Source: Bacillus sp. Xin1
Lineage (GTDB): Bacteria; Bacillota; Bacilli; Bacillales; Bacillaceae_G
NCBI RefSeq assembly: GCF_013314535.1
Contig: NZ_JABUAE010000001.1
Location: 186,001-250,000 of the forward strand
Length of the DNA: 64,000 nt
Reading direction: 5' to 3'
Part shown: in pieces, positions 7,758-16,046 of the stretch
Layout: each line of letters starts with the position of its first letter
Position numbering within the stretch: the first letter of the stretch is position 1
Notes under the pieces: generated by a model
Databases searched by the model: none
What the model saw: the letters and a program-made list of their open reading frames with translations, nothing else
What the model was told of the DNA's origin: nothing
Made by a program: the position numbers and the translations under genes

Positions 7758-7790
7758 AAAGGTTCCCGCAGGAGGAGAACCTTTTTTTAT
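7755..7790. terminator. Bidirectional terminator
   Basis: AAAAAGGTTC pairs with GAACCTTTTT around an 11-base loop and runs into seven T residues. It separates the lipoprotein gene from the convergent alarmone synthetase gene. Confidence 0.8.
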
Positions 7791-8437
7791 AATGGTAGTA
7801 AAATTTGGCTTGAACAGGCTTCAATTTCATCGATATCTTGGCGAATGGTTGCCATTTTATTATCAAGCTCTTCAGCTTTCATGGCAGCATCATGAAGTTC
7901 ATCTTTCAAATAATCGGGAATATTCCCTTCATATTTATAATAAAGTTTATGTTCTAAACTTGCCCAAAAGTCCATCGCAAGTGTACGCAATTGAATTTCT
8001 GCAAATACTTCTTTTGTACCAGAATTTAACGCTAGTGGATACTTAATGATCATATGCAAACTTTTATATCCATTTTGCTTTGGATTAGCGATGTAGTCTT
8101 TTACTTCTATAATTTCCATATCCTCACGATTTTCAATGACTTGTTTTAAGTGATAAATATCTTCCACAAAGCAACAGGTAATCCGGATGCCAATAATATC
8201 TTGTAAATGTGTTTGCGCGTTTTCAATTGTTGGTGCTAAATTTTTGCGCTCAAGTTTTTTAACGATGCTATCAGGTTGTTTTAATCGTGTTTTTATATGT
8301 TCAAACGGGTTATAGTCCTCTAAAAATTGAGCTTCCCGGTTCATAATTTCAAATTTTGTTTTCAACTCTTCTAAAGCGAATGTATAAGGTAATACAAATG
8401 CTTTCCAATAGTTAACCGTTGATTGATTATATTTCAT
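7787..8437 (-). CDS. sasA: Small alarmone synthetase (SasA/RelP, YwaC type)
   Basis: This 216-residue protein is a single RelA/SpoT-type synthetase domain that makes (p)ppGpp from GTP or GDP and ATP, in the cytosol. Seen motifs are DIIGIRITCCF (about 80-90), KQNGYKSLHMI (about 117-127) and the long catalytic stretch with EIQLRTLAMDFWASLEHKL (about 145-163). There is no HD hydrolase and no TGS/ACT domain, so it is a dedicated small synthetase. Along its length it resembles B. subtilis YwaC (SasA) more than YjbM, including the NPFEHIKTR and ELDNKM ends. In B. subtilis, ywaC responds to cell-envelope stress; I see no such promoter here. Confidence 0.88.
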   Translation of the reverse strand: MKYNQSTVNYWKAFVLPYTFALEELKTKFEIMNREAQFLEDYNPFEHIKTRLKQPDSIVKKLERKNLAPTIENAQTHLQDIIGIRITCCFVEDIYHLKQVIENREDMEIIEVKDYIANPKQNGYKSLHMIIKYPLALNSGTKEVFAEIQLRTLAMDFWASLEHKLYYKYEGNIPDYLKDELHDAAMKAEELDNKMATIRQDIDEIEACSSQILLPL

Positions 8438-8479
8438 TTATATACACACCTTTTCATATTTGCAAATAAGGTTGCTTAT

Positions 8480-8551
8480 TTATACTAAATACCAAATCAT
8501 ATAAGCACACGCTGCAAATGATGAGATCATAAAACGGTACTTAGGTTTCAT
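8480..8551 (-). CDS. Putative 23-aa hydrophobic small protein
   Basis: A 23-codon frame (MKPKYRFMISSFAACAYMIW and three more residues) follows an AAAGGAGAG ribosome site at the right distance. It reads as a single short membrane helix with a basic N terminus. It lies upstream of the alarmone synthetase gene on the same strand, with 42 bases between. No homologue is recalled, and a non-coding leader is the alternative. Confidence 0.4.
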   Translation of the reverse strand: MKPKYRFMISSFAACAYMIWYLV

Positions 8552-8777
8552 TTTTTTCTCTCCTTTCTAATTTAAAATTCATATATCAATAAATTGGATT
8601 GTTAGTAAATTGATTATGTACAATTCTAATAGTAATAGATTGATGTGAACTTCGTATGAACTAATTGTTTCGGTTTTTTGTCTTTTTAGAGTGGTTGTAA
8701 AAAATGTGGTACTACGGCCATTAATATAGGATAAACTTCTTTTGAATGGAGTGGGGAATATATTTTTAATTGCACAA

Positions 8778-8806
8778 TTGACAAAAGAAATAATAGCGTT
8801 TAATAT
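8778..8806 (+). promoter_or_regulatory. Sigma-A promoter of rpmG
   Basis: TTGACA (8778-8783) and TAATAT (8801-8806) are separated by 17 bases. The Zur operator begins just after the -10 element and would cover the transcription start. Confidence 0.7.
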
Positions 8807-8808
8807 AT

Positions 8809-8829
8809 AAATCGTAATCATTACGTTTT
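8809..8829. promoter_or_regulatory. Zur box upstream of rpmG
   Basis: This 21-base 9-1-9 site reads AAATCGTAAT-C-ATTACGTTTT and differs by one base from the B. subtilis Zur consensus. Its placement over the start region of the promoter fits repression by zinc-loaded Zur. Confidence 0.82.
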
Positions 8830-8862
8830 AGTTGCGATCTTTGAAGAAAAGGAGGCTTACAT

Positions 8863-9012
8863 ATGCGTGTAAACATTACATTAGCTTGTACAGAATGCGG
8901 TGATCGTAATTATATTACGAAGAAGAATAAACGAAATAATCCGGAACGTATTGAACTAAAAAAATATTGTCCACGATTAAAGCGAGTGACGTTGCATCGT
9001 GAAACGAAGTAA
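8863..9012 (+). CDS. rpmG: Ribosomal protein L33, Zur-controlled paralogue
   Basis: This 49-residue protein matches bacterial L33 of the large ribosomal subunit from end to end ([18 protein letters not shown] to HRETK). AGGAGG lies before the ATG. L33 occurs as zinc-binding forms with two CxxC pairs and as zinc-free forms lacking them; Zur usually represses the zinc-free paralogue so that it replaces the other under zinc starvation. This copy has Cys9, Cys12 and Cys36, but the position of the fourth cysteine is Leu39, so it is intermediate and unlikely to hold zinc well. The Zur box fits the replacement role. A terminator follows. Confidence 0.92.
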   Translation: MRVNITLACTECGDRNYITKKNKRNNPERIELKKYCPRLKRVTLHRETK

Positions 9013-9041
9013 AGCAGCTAGAGAAATCTAGCTGTTTTTGT
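9013..9041 (+). terminator. Terminator after rpmG
   Basis: CAGCTAGA pairs with TCTAGCTG around GAAA (a stable tetraloop), followed by TTTTTG. Confidence 0.8.
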
Positions 9042-9107
9042 TTGGAATCAAGCAATCTTTTTGAGAAAGATTTTATGATGGGTAAAACTGGAAAAGGGGA
9101 AGGCTGG

Positions 9108-10601
9108 ATGAATTCAAAAAATGAAGAGAGAAAGAAACAAGTCGCACATATTATCGAAATTCCAGATGAGTATCATCTTGTTGTAGATGATCAAAAGACA
9201 GTAGATGATCCATTCCATGTATTGTTTTGGGAACATCAAGATGATACAGAGAAGAATATACAGATTTCCGTAAATAGACATACAGGCGAACTAATTGAAT
9301 TGGATATCGAGGATGAGGGTTATTTCCAAATTCAGCATGGAGGAATAAGTGAAGAAAAGGCGAAAGAAATTGCTCATTTGTTTGTAAGGAAACATATCCC
9401 AAATGAATACGCGGATTATACATACGTGTATGTGCGAGATTGGTGTGGAATGCCAGCGGTCCATTATTTACAAGAAGTAAATGGATATCCATTGCCGAAT
9501 ACAGAGTGTGTTGTCCGTGTTCATCCATCAGGTAATGTTGTAGCGTTTCAGCATTATCATGGATTAAAAGAAAAGCCAATATGGCCAGAGTCAATTGTTG
9601 ATGAGAAGATTGTTTTAGAAGAGTTAAAAGGTAGGCAGAATATGAGACTTGTATTTGCTCATTTACTTCCTGAGATATGTCAGTATGAGAATGGAAAAGA
9701 GGTAAATGGATACCGTCTTGTCTATGAGCCGGAGCCGAGTGTAGCGTTTATTGATGCATCTACAGGAAAAGATTTACATGGACCAGAACACTATCAATCA
9801 CCTTCCACAGTAGCGGTAAGTGTACCTGAAAATAAGGATAAGCAAGAAACAAATGTTTTTCGTTTACTTGCTTTGGATGAGAAACAATTTGTGAAAATAT
9901 TTGAAGATGAGAGTGATAATAAGATAAGGATGAAATTTGTTCAAAAAAGAGAATTGGAAAGCGAACAAGAAGAGAATCAGACTTACTTAATGAAGGATTT
10001 TTATAAAAAACATTCCCCTATGATGAAATATGAGAACCCAATGCTAATTGAAATTGATAAAGAGTCAGGTACATTGCTCGATTATTTTAATTTGGCTTCT
10101 GGGGGAGAGCGAAAAGTAATATTGTCACGAGAAGAATGTTTAGAAAAAGCACTCCAATTTTTAACACAAGTCATTCCAAATATGGAAGAACATTTGAGAC
10201 TTTGGGATAACTATGACGAAGAGGAGAGCCCAGGTAGGTTCTTCTTTGGGGTGTATGTGAATGAAATTCCGGTTGAAGTATCGTTAGGTATAATTAATAT
10301 AGATACAGAGACGGGGGAAGTTTTAATGTATAGCGGGATATCACCACGTGTAATAGAAGAGCTATCTACTTATGAAACCAGTGCAAGGGTGCGGAAAGAA
10401 CAAGCATTAGCAATCTATAGAAATGCCCTTCGTGTTGAATTACAGTGGCATGAAAATAACGATATAGATACACCGAAATATGACTTGATTTATAAACAAA
10501 CGACAACTGAGAGTAGTGAAACGTATCATATTGATTTTTTCATGAGAAGAGAAATTCGCTATATAGATGCACACACGGGAGAGGCAATTTGGAGTAAATA
10601 G
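9108..10601 (+). CDS. YcdB/YcdC-domain (DUF4901-like) protein
   Basis: This 497-residue protein contains repeated PepSY-like units of the YcdB/YcdC type. Each has a strand ending in the pattern (I/V)DxxTGE: VNRHTGELIELD near the N terminus, IDASTGKDL near 200, IDKESGTLLDYF near 330, IDTETGEVLMY near 420 and IDAHTGEAIW at the end. No signal peptide or membrane helix is visible, unlike many relatives. The ATG at 9108 is chosen because AAGGGGAAGG lies just upstream; an in-frame TTG at 9042 sits in the rpmG terminator. Function is unknown, and the repeat type suggests protein binding or protease modulation. Confidence 0.72.
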   Translation: MNSKNEERKKQVAHIIEIPDEYHLVVDDQKTVDDPFHVLFWEHQDDTEKNIQISVNRHTGELIELDIEDEGYFQIQHGGISEEKAKEIAHLFVRKHIPNEYADYTYVYVRDWCGMPAVHYLQEVNGYPLPNTECVVRVHPSGNVVAFQHYHGLKEKPIWPESIVDEKIVLEELKGRQNMRLVFAHLLPEICQYENGKEVNGYRLVYEPEPSVAFIDASTGKDLHGPEHYQSPSTVAVSVPENKDKQETNVFRLLALDEKQFVKIFEDESDNKIRMKFVQKRELESEQEENQTYLMKDFYKKHSPMMKYENPMLIEIDKESGTLLDYFNLASGGERKVILSREECLEKALQFLTQVIPNMEEHLRLWDNYDEEESPGRFFFGVYVNEIPVEVSLGIINIDTETGEVLMYSGISPRVIEELSTYETSARVRKEQALAIYRNALRVELQWHENNDIDTPKYDLIYKQTTTESSETYHIDFFMRREIRYIDAHTGEAIWSK

Positions 10602-10615
10602 GACAAATTTTAAGA

Positions 10616-10648
10616 GATTCTTGTGGTTATGCCACAAGAATTTTTTTA
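10616..10648 (+). terminator. Terminator after the YcdB-like gene
   Basis: ATTCTTGTGG pairs with CCACAAGAAT around TTATG, followed by seven T residues. Confidence 0.85.
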
Positions 10649-10681
10649 TGCGTTTCTATTCTTAAATGGGTACAGACACAA

Positions 10682-10709
10682 ACGACCACCCGCCCACATA
10701 CATATAGTA
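10682..10709 (+). promoter_or_regulatory. Candidate sigma-K promoter of sigK
   Basis: AC at 10682-10683 is followed after 17 bases by CATATAGTA (10701-10709), matching the sigma-K pattern AC-N17-CATANNNTA. CATACATA at 10697 could alternatively act as a sigma-E -10 element, but no good sigma-E -35 is seen. Autoregulation of sigK is known in B. subtilis. Confidence 0.5.
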
Positions 10710-10739
10710 AAGACCACTATTTTGGCGGAGGTGAAGAGT

Positions 10740-11453
10740 TTGAGTCTATTCGCCGCAATTGGATACATGATTCGCGAAGTGTTTATATTTGTTTCCTATG
10801 TTAAAAATAACGCATTTCCACAGCCGTTGTCATCAGATGATGAAAAAAAATACTTAGAGCTGATGGAGCAAGGTGATGCTCACGCGAGAAATCTTTTAAT
10901 TGAACATAATTTACGGCTTGTGGCTCATATTGTTAAGAAATTTGAAAACACAGGTGAAGATGCAGAAGATTTAATTTCTATTGGAACGATTGGGCTCATT
11001 AAAGCAATTGAGAGTTATTCAGCAGGGAAAGGGACGAAGCTGGCGACATATGCGGCTCGTTGTATTGAAAATGAAATTTTAATGCATTTGCGTGTACTGA
11101 AGAAAACAAAAAAAGACGTTTCACTTCATGATCCGATCGGGCAAGATAAGGAAGGGAATGAAATATCGCTTATTGATATATTAAAATCCGAATCAGAAGA
11201 TGTAATTGATATGATCCAGCTCAGCATGGAATTAGAAAAGATTAAGGAGTATATCGATATTTTAGATGAACGAGAGAAAGAAGTCATTGTAAAAAGGTTC
11301 GGACTTGGTCTTGATAAGGAAAAAACGCAACGAGAAATTGCGAAAGCGTTAGGGATTTCAAGAAGTTACGTGTCACGGATTGAGAAACGAGCGCTGATGA
11401 AAATGTTTCATGAATTTGTTCGAGCAGAGAAGGAGAAGAAGGGGAAAGCATAA
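10740..11453 (+). CDS. sigK: Sporulation sigma factor pro-sigma-K
   Basis: This 237-residue protein is the late mother-cell sigma factor. A hydrophobic pro-sequence (about residues 1-20, [20 protein letters not shown]) is normally removed by the membrane protease SpoIVFB. Then come sigma region 2 ([30 protein letters not shown] region) and region 4 with the helix-turn-helix [21 protein letters not shown]. The TTG at 10740 follows GGAGGTGAAG. The gene is complete, whereas in B. subtilis 168 it is split by the skin element. Readthrough from upstream is unlikely because a terminator precedes the promoter. Confidence 0.95.
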   Translation: MSLFAAIGYMIREVFIFVSYVKNNAFPQPLSSDDEKKYLELMEQGDAHARNLLIEHNLRLVAHIVKKFENTGEDAEDLISIGTIGLIKAIESYSAGKGTKLATYAARCIENEILMHLRVLKKTKKDVSLHDPIGQDKEGNEISLIDILKSESEDVIDMIQLSMELEKIKEYIDILDEREKEVIVKRFGLGLDKEKTQREIAKALGISRSYVSRIEKRALMKMFHEFVRAEKEKKGKA

Positions 11454-11463
11454 GGTGTGCGGG

Positions 11464-11496
11464 GCGGCTGTCGTTCGAGTGCAGCCGTTTTTTCTT
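11464..11496 (+). terminator. Terminator after sigK
   Basis: CGGCTG pairs with CAGCCG across an 11-base loop, followed by TTTTTTCTTTT. Confidence 0.75.
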
Positions 11497-11762
11497 TTGA
11501 CGAAAAGGGAATAAAACAAGAAACTATATGAAGAAATATACCGTTCACTGTTGAAAATGCCGAGTTCTATCTGTAATATTAGAAGGTGCTAACGAATTTA
11601 AGGATGAAATAGTACCTATTCTTTCTTTTTACATAGTGGATTTGCTTTATAATCATTGAACATAAAAAACATTTTTAAGAATTTTACTGTATGATATAGA
11701 AAGAAAAGAGGGGAAAGCTAAACTTAATTGTTGCATTAAGAATTATTAGGAGGTTTCGCGGT
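11497..11762. other. Spacer before psd, no gene seen
   Basis: This AT-rich spacer follows the sigK terminator (sigK stop to psd start is 309 bases). It must hold the psd promoter; several weak TATAAT-like sites occur (for example near 11648-11655 and 11690-11697), but none has a convincing partner. No hairpin or coding frame stands out. Confidence 0.5.
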
Positions 11763-12560
11763 TTGCGACGTACATTATATCGATTCATGATCGAACTTAC
11801 AAACGGTCGTTTTACTTCTTATATATTACGTAAATTTGCACAATCTCGTTTAAGTTCTATTATTATTTCGTCCTATGCCAAAGTGTTTCAACTGAATCAG
11901 GATGAGATGGAAAAGGATTTAAAGGAGTACAAGACGCTGCATGAATTATTTACACGTAAATTGAAAGAAGGAAAACGAGAAATACATGCAGCGGCATCAA
12001 GTGTTGTTAGTCCAGTTGATGGGGTATTTGCTGATTATGGCCCTATTGAAGAAACGAAAATATTTCATATTAAAGGCAAGCGTTATTCAATTGTGGATAT
12101 GCTAGGTAATGAAGAGCGAGCAAAGCGTTATGCCGGCGGTACATATATGGTTATTTATTTAAGTCCAAGTCATTATCATCGTATTCATAGTCCTCTCTCA
12201 GGCACTGTGACAGAGCGGTTTGTACTTGGAAGGAAATCATACCCGGTGAATACAGCAGGGATGAAATATGGAAAAGAACCGTTGTCAAAGAATTATCGTT
12301 CTATTACAGAGGTTGATAGTGAAGGACAACATATGGCACTTGTAAAAGTAGGAGCTATGTTTGTAAATAGTATTGAGTTACTTCATGAAAGAAATGCTGT
12401 TCAAAAAGGTGAAGAAATGGCATACTTTACTTTTGGTTCAACAGTCGTTTTACTGTTTGAAAAAGGAATGGTTAAAGTTGTTCCAACGTTAATGAGTGGA
12501 CAAGAACTTCGCCTTGGTGAAAAAATTGCAACTCGCTTATCTGATGGTAGCGAACAGTAA
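11763..12560 (+). CDS. psd: Phosphatidylserine decarboxylase proenzyme
   Basis: This 265-residue enzyme converts phosphatidylserine to phosphatidylethanolamine at the inner membrane face. It is made as a proenzyme that cuts itself at a Gly-Ser bond to create a pyruvoyl cofactor. The site is seen as FTFGST near residues 220-225, with the expected SPVDG (about 82-86) and the histidine-rich [12 protein letters not shown] (about 130-141). The length matches the short Bacillus form. TTG at 11763 follows AGGAGG. It is monocistronic here, without pssA beside it. Confidence 0.93.
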   Translation: MRRTLYRFMIELTNGRFTSYILRKFAQSRLSSIIISSYAKVFQLNQDEMEKDLKEYKTLHELFTRKLKEGKREIHAAASSVVSPVDGVFADYGPIEETKIFHIKGKRYSIVDMLGNEERAKRYAGGTYMVIYLSPSHYHRIHSPLSGTVTERFVLGRKSYPVNTAGMKYGKEPLSKNYRSITEVDSEGQHMALVKVGAMFVNSIELLHERNAVQKGEEMAYFTFGSTVVLLFEKGMVKVVPTLMSGQELRLGEKIATRLSDGSEQ

Positions 12561-12653
12561 AAGTTCTATCGCAAAATTGTGAGGGCACTAAGAAGTTAGA
12601 TGAGCTTACGTGCTAAGTGAAAAGTTCCTATTGAGGAAAGTTTCATTTTATTT

Positions 12654-12684
12654 AAAGAGCCATCTTGAGGATGGCTCTTTTTAC
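12654..12684. terminator. Bidirectional terminator between psd and sda
   Basis: AAAGAGCCATC pairs perfectly with GATGGCTCTTT around TTGAG, flanked by A and T tracts. Confidence 0.85.
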
Positions 12685-12707
12685 AGGTGAAGCAGTAATC
12701 TATATAC

Positions 12708-12863
12708 TCAAGACGATTTGACAAGCTTGTCCTCTAATGATCGCCGGATGATTTCTTGTTTTATAAGTAAAATGAAGTCAGGATTTAATTTTAGTTCTTT
12801 TGCTTTATAATAAGACTCAGTGAGTAACTCAGTAGATAACTGTTCCATATATTTCGTTTTCAA
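12708..12863 (-). CDS. sda: Sporulation inhibitor Sda
   Basis: This 51-residue protein matches Sda, the checkpoint protein that binds the histidine kinase KinA and blocks the sporulation phosphorelay while replication is disturbed. The helical hairpin is recognisable ([19 protein letters not shown] then [17 protein letters not shown]). The TTG start at 12863 sits nine bases after GGAGG; an internal ATG (residue 6) is the alternative and would give the core 46 residues. The neighbour yqeG matches the B. subtilis arrangement. DnaA boxes in the shared upstream region fit the known control of sda by DnaA. Confidence 0.88.
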   Translation of the reverse strand: MKTKYMEQLSTELLTESYYKAKELKLNPDFILLIKQEIIRRSLEDKLVKSS

Positions 12864-12907
12864 GGTGAGTCACCTCCGATAAAAAGGATAGGTTCTTTGT
12901 TGCATCT

Positions 12908-12936
12908 ACTGTATCAAAAAAATATGATAGTCACAA
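12908..12936 (-). promoter_or_regulatory. Sigma-A promoter of sda
   Basis: On the minus strand TTGTGA (12936-12931) and TACAGT (12913-12908) are separated by 17 bases, about 45 bases before the sda start. The nearest DnaA box begins nine bases upstream of the -35. Confidence 0.55.
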
Positions 12937-12944
12937 ATGACTGG

Positions 12945-13043
12945 TTATCCACATATAGCCGTGGATAAAATGTGTGTGAATTGTTAATAAATTAAGAATT
13001 GACTGAAAAAATAATGTGGAAAATGTGTACAATGTTATCCACA
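12945..13043. promoter_or_regulatory. DnaA-box cluster between sda and yqeG
   Basis: Two perfect boxes TTATCCACA lie at 12945-12953 and 13035-13043. Two near-perfect inverted ones are CGTGGATAA at 12960-12968 and TGTGGAAAA at 13015-13023. This fits DnaA-controlled transcription of sda as a replication checkpoint and may also affect yqeG. Confidence 0.8.
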
Positions 13044-13106
13044 AGTGACTTATCGAAAAATGTTGTCGAAAAATTTTATGAAAACTCCTCAAAGAGGTGA
13101 AAGAAA

Positions 13107-13619
13107 TTGAAATTATTTTTACCAAATGAATACGTAAAAAACGTATATCATGTTCAACCAGAAGATTTAAAAAAACGCGGGATTAAAGGGATTATAACTG
13201 ACTTAGATAATACTTTAATTGAATGGGATCGTCCGAATGCAACACCTAAGCTAGAGCAATGGTTTTTAAAAATGAAAGAGCAAGGCATTCAAGTAACGGT
13301 CGTTTCGAATAATAATGAGCAACGTGTAAAGGATTTCGCAGATCCGCTAGGCATTCCGTTTATCCATAGCGCACGTAAGCCATTTGTTCGTGCTTTTAAG
13401 CGTGCGATACGAAAAATGAATTTAGCAGCGGATGAAGTAGTTGTTATTGGCGACCAATTGTTAACAGATGTACTGGGTGGAAATCGCGTTGGTTTATATA
13501 CAATTTTAGTCGTACCAGTGGCTCAAACAGATGGATTAGTAACACGCTTTAATCGAAAGATTGAACGAAGAATTATGAGAAATATGAAGAAAAAAGGTTT
13601 AATTAACTGGGAGGAATAA
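13107..13619 (+). CDS. yqeG: HAD-family phosphatase YqeG
   Basis: This 170-residue protein is a HAD-superfamily (IIIA) phosphatase. Motif I is IITDLDNTLIEWD (about 29-41), motif II is TVVSNNNE (about 60-67) and motif IV is VVIGDQLLTDVLGGN (about 110-124). The substrate is not established; relatives dephosphorylate lipid or nucleotide head groups. TTG at 13107 follows GAGGTGAAAG. It opens the conserved yqeG-yqeH-aroE-yhbY run and ends three bases before yqeH. Confidence 0.9.
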   Translation: MKLFLPNEYVKNVYHVQPEDLKKRGIKGIITDLDNTLIEWDRPNATPKLEQWFLKMKEQGIQVTVVSNNNEQRVKDFADPLGIPFIHSARKPFVRAFKRAIRKMNLAADEVVVIGDQLLTDVLGGNRVGLYTILVVPVAQTDGLVTRFNRKIERRIMRNMKKKGLINWEE

Positions 13620-13622
13620 AGT

Positions 13623-14729
13623 TTGACTGAAACAATTAAATGTATTGGTTGCGGTGTAGAGATTCAAACAGAGAATAAAAATGAAGTTGGGTATGCACCA
13701 GCTTCATCTTTAGAGAAAGAACAAGTGATTTGTCAGCGATGTTTTCGTTTGAAACATTACAATGAAATTCAAGATGTGTCTTTAACAGACGATGATTTCC
13801 TTCGTATTTTAAATGGAATTGGACAATCAGATGCGCTTGTTGTCAAAATTGTAGACATTTTTGACTTCAATGGTAGCTGGTTACCAGGTTTACATCGTTT
13901 TGTAGGAAATAATAAAGTATTGCTTGTTGGAAATAAAGCGGATTTAATTCCGAAGTCGGTAAAACACGATAAAGTGAAACATTGGATGCGTTATAGTGCG
14001 AAGCAGCTCGGTTTAAAACCAGAAGATGTTTTCTTAATTAGTGCAGAAAAAGGACAAGGTATTGGTGAACTTGCGGAGGCGATTGAACAGTATCGTGACG
14101 GTAAAGATGTATACGTTGTAGGCTGTACGAATGTTGGTAAATCTACATTTATTAATCGCATGATTAAAGAGTTTAGTGAAGAAACTGAGAACGTGATTAC
14201 AACATCTCATTTCCCAGGAACGACACTTGATTTAATTGATATTCCATTAGATGAAACATCTTCTTTATATGATACACCAGGAATTATTAATCACCATCAA
14301 ATGGCACATTATGTTGGGAAGCAAAGCTTAAAGCTGATTACACCTACGAAAGAAATCAAGCCGATGGTATTCCAATTAAACGAAGAACAAACATTATTCT
14401 TCGGTGGATTAGCACGTTTTGACTATGTGAGTGGTGGGCGTCGTGCGTTCACTTGTCATTTCTCAAATCGTTTAACAATTCATCGTACAAAGCTTGAAAA
14501 GGCTGACGAATTGTATGAAAAACATGCTGGGGAATTATTAAACCCACCAACTCCTGAAGAACGAGAAAATATGCCTGAGCTTGTGAAGTATGAATTTAAT
14601 ATTCGTGAGCCAAAAACAGATGTTGTATTTTCTGGTTTAGGATGGGTTACTGTAAATGAGTCTGGGGCAAAGATTGTGGCTCATGTACCAAAAGGAGTTA
14701 GTGTTTCACTACGTAAATCTTTAATTTAA
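13623..14729 (+). CDS. yqeH: Ribosome biogenesis GTPase YqeH
   Basis: This 368-residue circularly permuted GTPase assists assembly of the 30S ribosomal subunit. An N-terminal zinc finger (CIGCG at about 6-10 and CQRCF at about 37-41) precedes the permuted G domain: NKADL (G4) near 101-105 comes before GCTNVGKST (G1) near 166-174 and DTPG (G3) near 218. The C-terminal region carries RNA/protein contact elements. The TTG start follows GGAGGAA. It lies in a tight operon with yqeG upstream and aroE 15 bases downstream. Confidence 0.94.
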   Translation: MTETIKCIGCGVEIQTENKNEVGYAPASSLEKEQVICQRCFRLKHYNEIQDVSLTDDDFLRILNGIGQSDALVVKIVDIFDFNGSWLPGLHRFVGNNKVLLVGNKADLIPKSVKHDKVKHWMRYSAKQLGLKPEDVFLISAEKGQGIGELAEAIEQYRDGKDVYVVGCTNVGKSTFINRMIKEFSEETENVITTSHFPGTTLDLIDIPLDETSSLYDTPGIINHHQMAHYVGKQSLKLITPTKEIKPMVFQLNEEQTLFFGGLARFDYVSGGRRAFTCHFSNRLTIHRTKLEKADELYEKHAGELLNPPTPEERENMPELVKYEFNIREPKTDVVFSGLGWVTVNESGAKIVAHVPKGVSVSLRKSLI

Positions 14730-14744
14730 TATGGAGAGGGATTT

Positions 14745-15578
14745 ATGAAACAATTATATGGTGTAATCGGGAATCCAATAGGACATTCATTGTCGCCGCT
14801 TATGCATAACGATACATTTGAAAACTCAAATATAGATGCTCATTATCATGCGTTTCTTGTAGAAGAGGACACATTAGGGGAAGCGGTGACGGGTTTAAAG
14901 GCATTAGGAGTTTCAGGATTTAATGTTACAACTCCGCACAAAGTTTCAATTATGAAATATTTAGATGAAATTGATCCGTTAGCGAAGCAAATTGGTGCTG
15001 TGAATACGGTCGTTCATAGAGGTGGAAAACTGATTGGTTATAATACGGATGGAATTGGGTATGTTCGTTCTTTACAATCAATTAGTAAAGATCCACTTGA
15101 TCAAAAGCGTATTTTATTACTCGGTGCAGGCGGAGCGTGCCGTGCTATCTATTTTTCTCTTATAGACGCAGGAGTAAAGGAAATTGATATTGCCAATCGC
15201 ACAGTGGAAAAGGCAACTCAGCTTATTGCTGGGTGTCAAGCGAAGATTACATCGCATGCTCTTTCGTTAGAGCAAGCAACAGAAAAGCAAAAAAAATATG
15301 ATATTATCATTCATACGACAACGATAGGAATGCATCCACATATCCAAAATACACCGTTGCAAATTCGGGCTTTGAAACAAGGAACGATTGTTTCGGATAT
15401 TATTTATAATCCCTTTGAGACAAAGCTTTTGCAAGATGCGAAAGCGAAAGGGGCAATTGTGCAAAATGGAATCGATATGTTTGTTTATCAAGGAGCACTT
15501 GCATTTGAAATGTGGACAGGATGTATGCCAAATATCGAAAGAATGAAACAACTAGTAATGAGAAAGCTTGGAGGCTAA
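14745..15578 (+). CDS. aroE: Shikimate dehydrogenase
   Basis: This 277-residue NADP-dependent enzyme reduces 3-dehydroshikimate to shikimate in aromatic amino acid synthesis. The substrate-binding start [17 protein letters not shown], the catalytic lysine in NVTTPHKV (about 65), and the nucleotide loop [10 protein letters not shown] (about 125-134) are all present. It ends after the ribosome site of yhbY, so translation is coupled. The same place in B. subtilis carries aroD (aroE). Confidence 0.94.
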   Translation: MKQLYGVIGNPIGHSLSPLMHNDTFENSNIDAHYHAFLVEEDTLGEAVTGLKALGVSGFNVTTPHKVSIMKYLDEIDPLAKQIGAVNTVVHRGGKLIGYNTDGIGYVRSLQSISKDPLDQKRILLLGAGGACRAIYFSLIDAGVKEIDIANRTVEKATQLIAGCQAKITSHALSLEQATEKQKKYDIIIHTTTIGMHPHIQNTPLQIRALKQGTIVSDIIYNPFETKLLQDAKAKGAIVQNGIDMFVYQGALAFEMWTGCMPNIERMKQLVMRKLGG

Positions 15579-15582
15579 CTAT

Positions 15583-15873
15583 ATGTTAACAGGAAAACAA
15601 AAAAGATTTTTACGTGCAAAAGCACATCACTTAACACCGATTTTTCAAGTTGGAAAAGGCGGCGTAAATGAAAATATGGTAAAGCAAATTGCAGACGCAT
15701 TAGAGGCTCGTGAGTTATTTAAAGTGAGCGTGCTACAAAACTGTGAATTTGATCGCCGTGAAGTTGCAGAAGAACTGGCTAAAGGTGCAAGAGCAGAAAT
15801 CGTTCAAGTAATTGGAAGTACAATTGTTTTATATAAAGAATCAAGAGAAAATAAACAAATCAAACTTCCATAA
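15583..15873 (+). CDS. yhbY: CRM-domain RNA-binding protein YhbY
   Basis: This 96-residue protein is a single CRM/YhbY domain that binds RNA and associates with the pre-50S ribosome. The GxxG-type loop is seen as QVGKGGVNENMV (about 27-38), and the fold ends in VIGSTIVLYKES. ATG 15583 is chosen because GGAGG lies nine bases before it, inside the aroE end. It is part of the yqeG-yhbY translational unit. Confidence 0.92.
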   Translation: MLTGKQKRFLRAKAHHLTPIFQVGKGGVNENMVKQIADALEARELFKVSVLQNCEFDRREVAEELAKGARAEIVQVIGSTIVLYKESRENKQIKLP

Positions 15874-15949
15874 TAGCAGTTTATTTTGCTCAGGATGTAT
15901 AGAGGTCGTTTCCATAGCTTATGCCCGCTATGTTTGGGGTAGTTCTTGC

Positions 15950-16026
15950 TAATAGGGTTTAGATCAATTGAGTTTTTACGGGCAGTAATCTTTCCATATA
16001 TTATTTCGGGAAGATTACTGCTTGTG
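15950..16026. repeat. Short degenerate copy of the GGGCAGTAATC hairpin repeat
   Basis: The spacer between yhbY and nadD holds TTTTTACGGGCAGTAATCTTTCC, whose arm GCAGTAATCTTTCC pairs (one mismatch) with GGGAAGATTACTGC ending at about 16021. The arms and order match the core of the repeats at 50.43 and 57.04 kb, but the loop is only about 12 bases. It has no T tract and so is not an ordinary terminator. Confidence 0.55.
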
Positions 16027-16046
16027 AACTAAAGGGGGCGTTTCGT

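Larger units (their letters stand above)
8552..8862. other. 311-base spacer holding the rpmG promoter and Zur box
   Basis: No further gene is seen here. The right end holds the rpmG promoter and Zur operator; the left end carries the ribosome site of the 23-aa minus-strand frame. The middle is AT-rich without clear structure. Confidence 0.6.

Noticed and set aside
10740-11453. Attachment site for a skin-like element in sigK
   Set aside because: The gene is continuous and no recombinase or duplicated core is present in the window.
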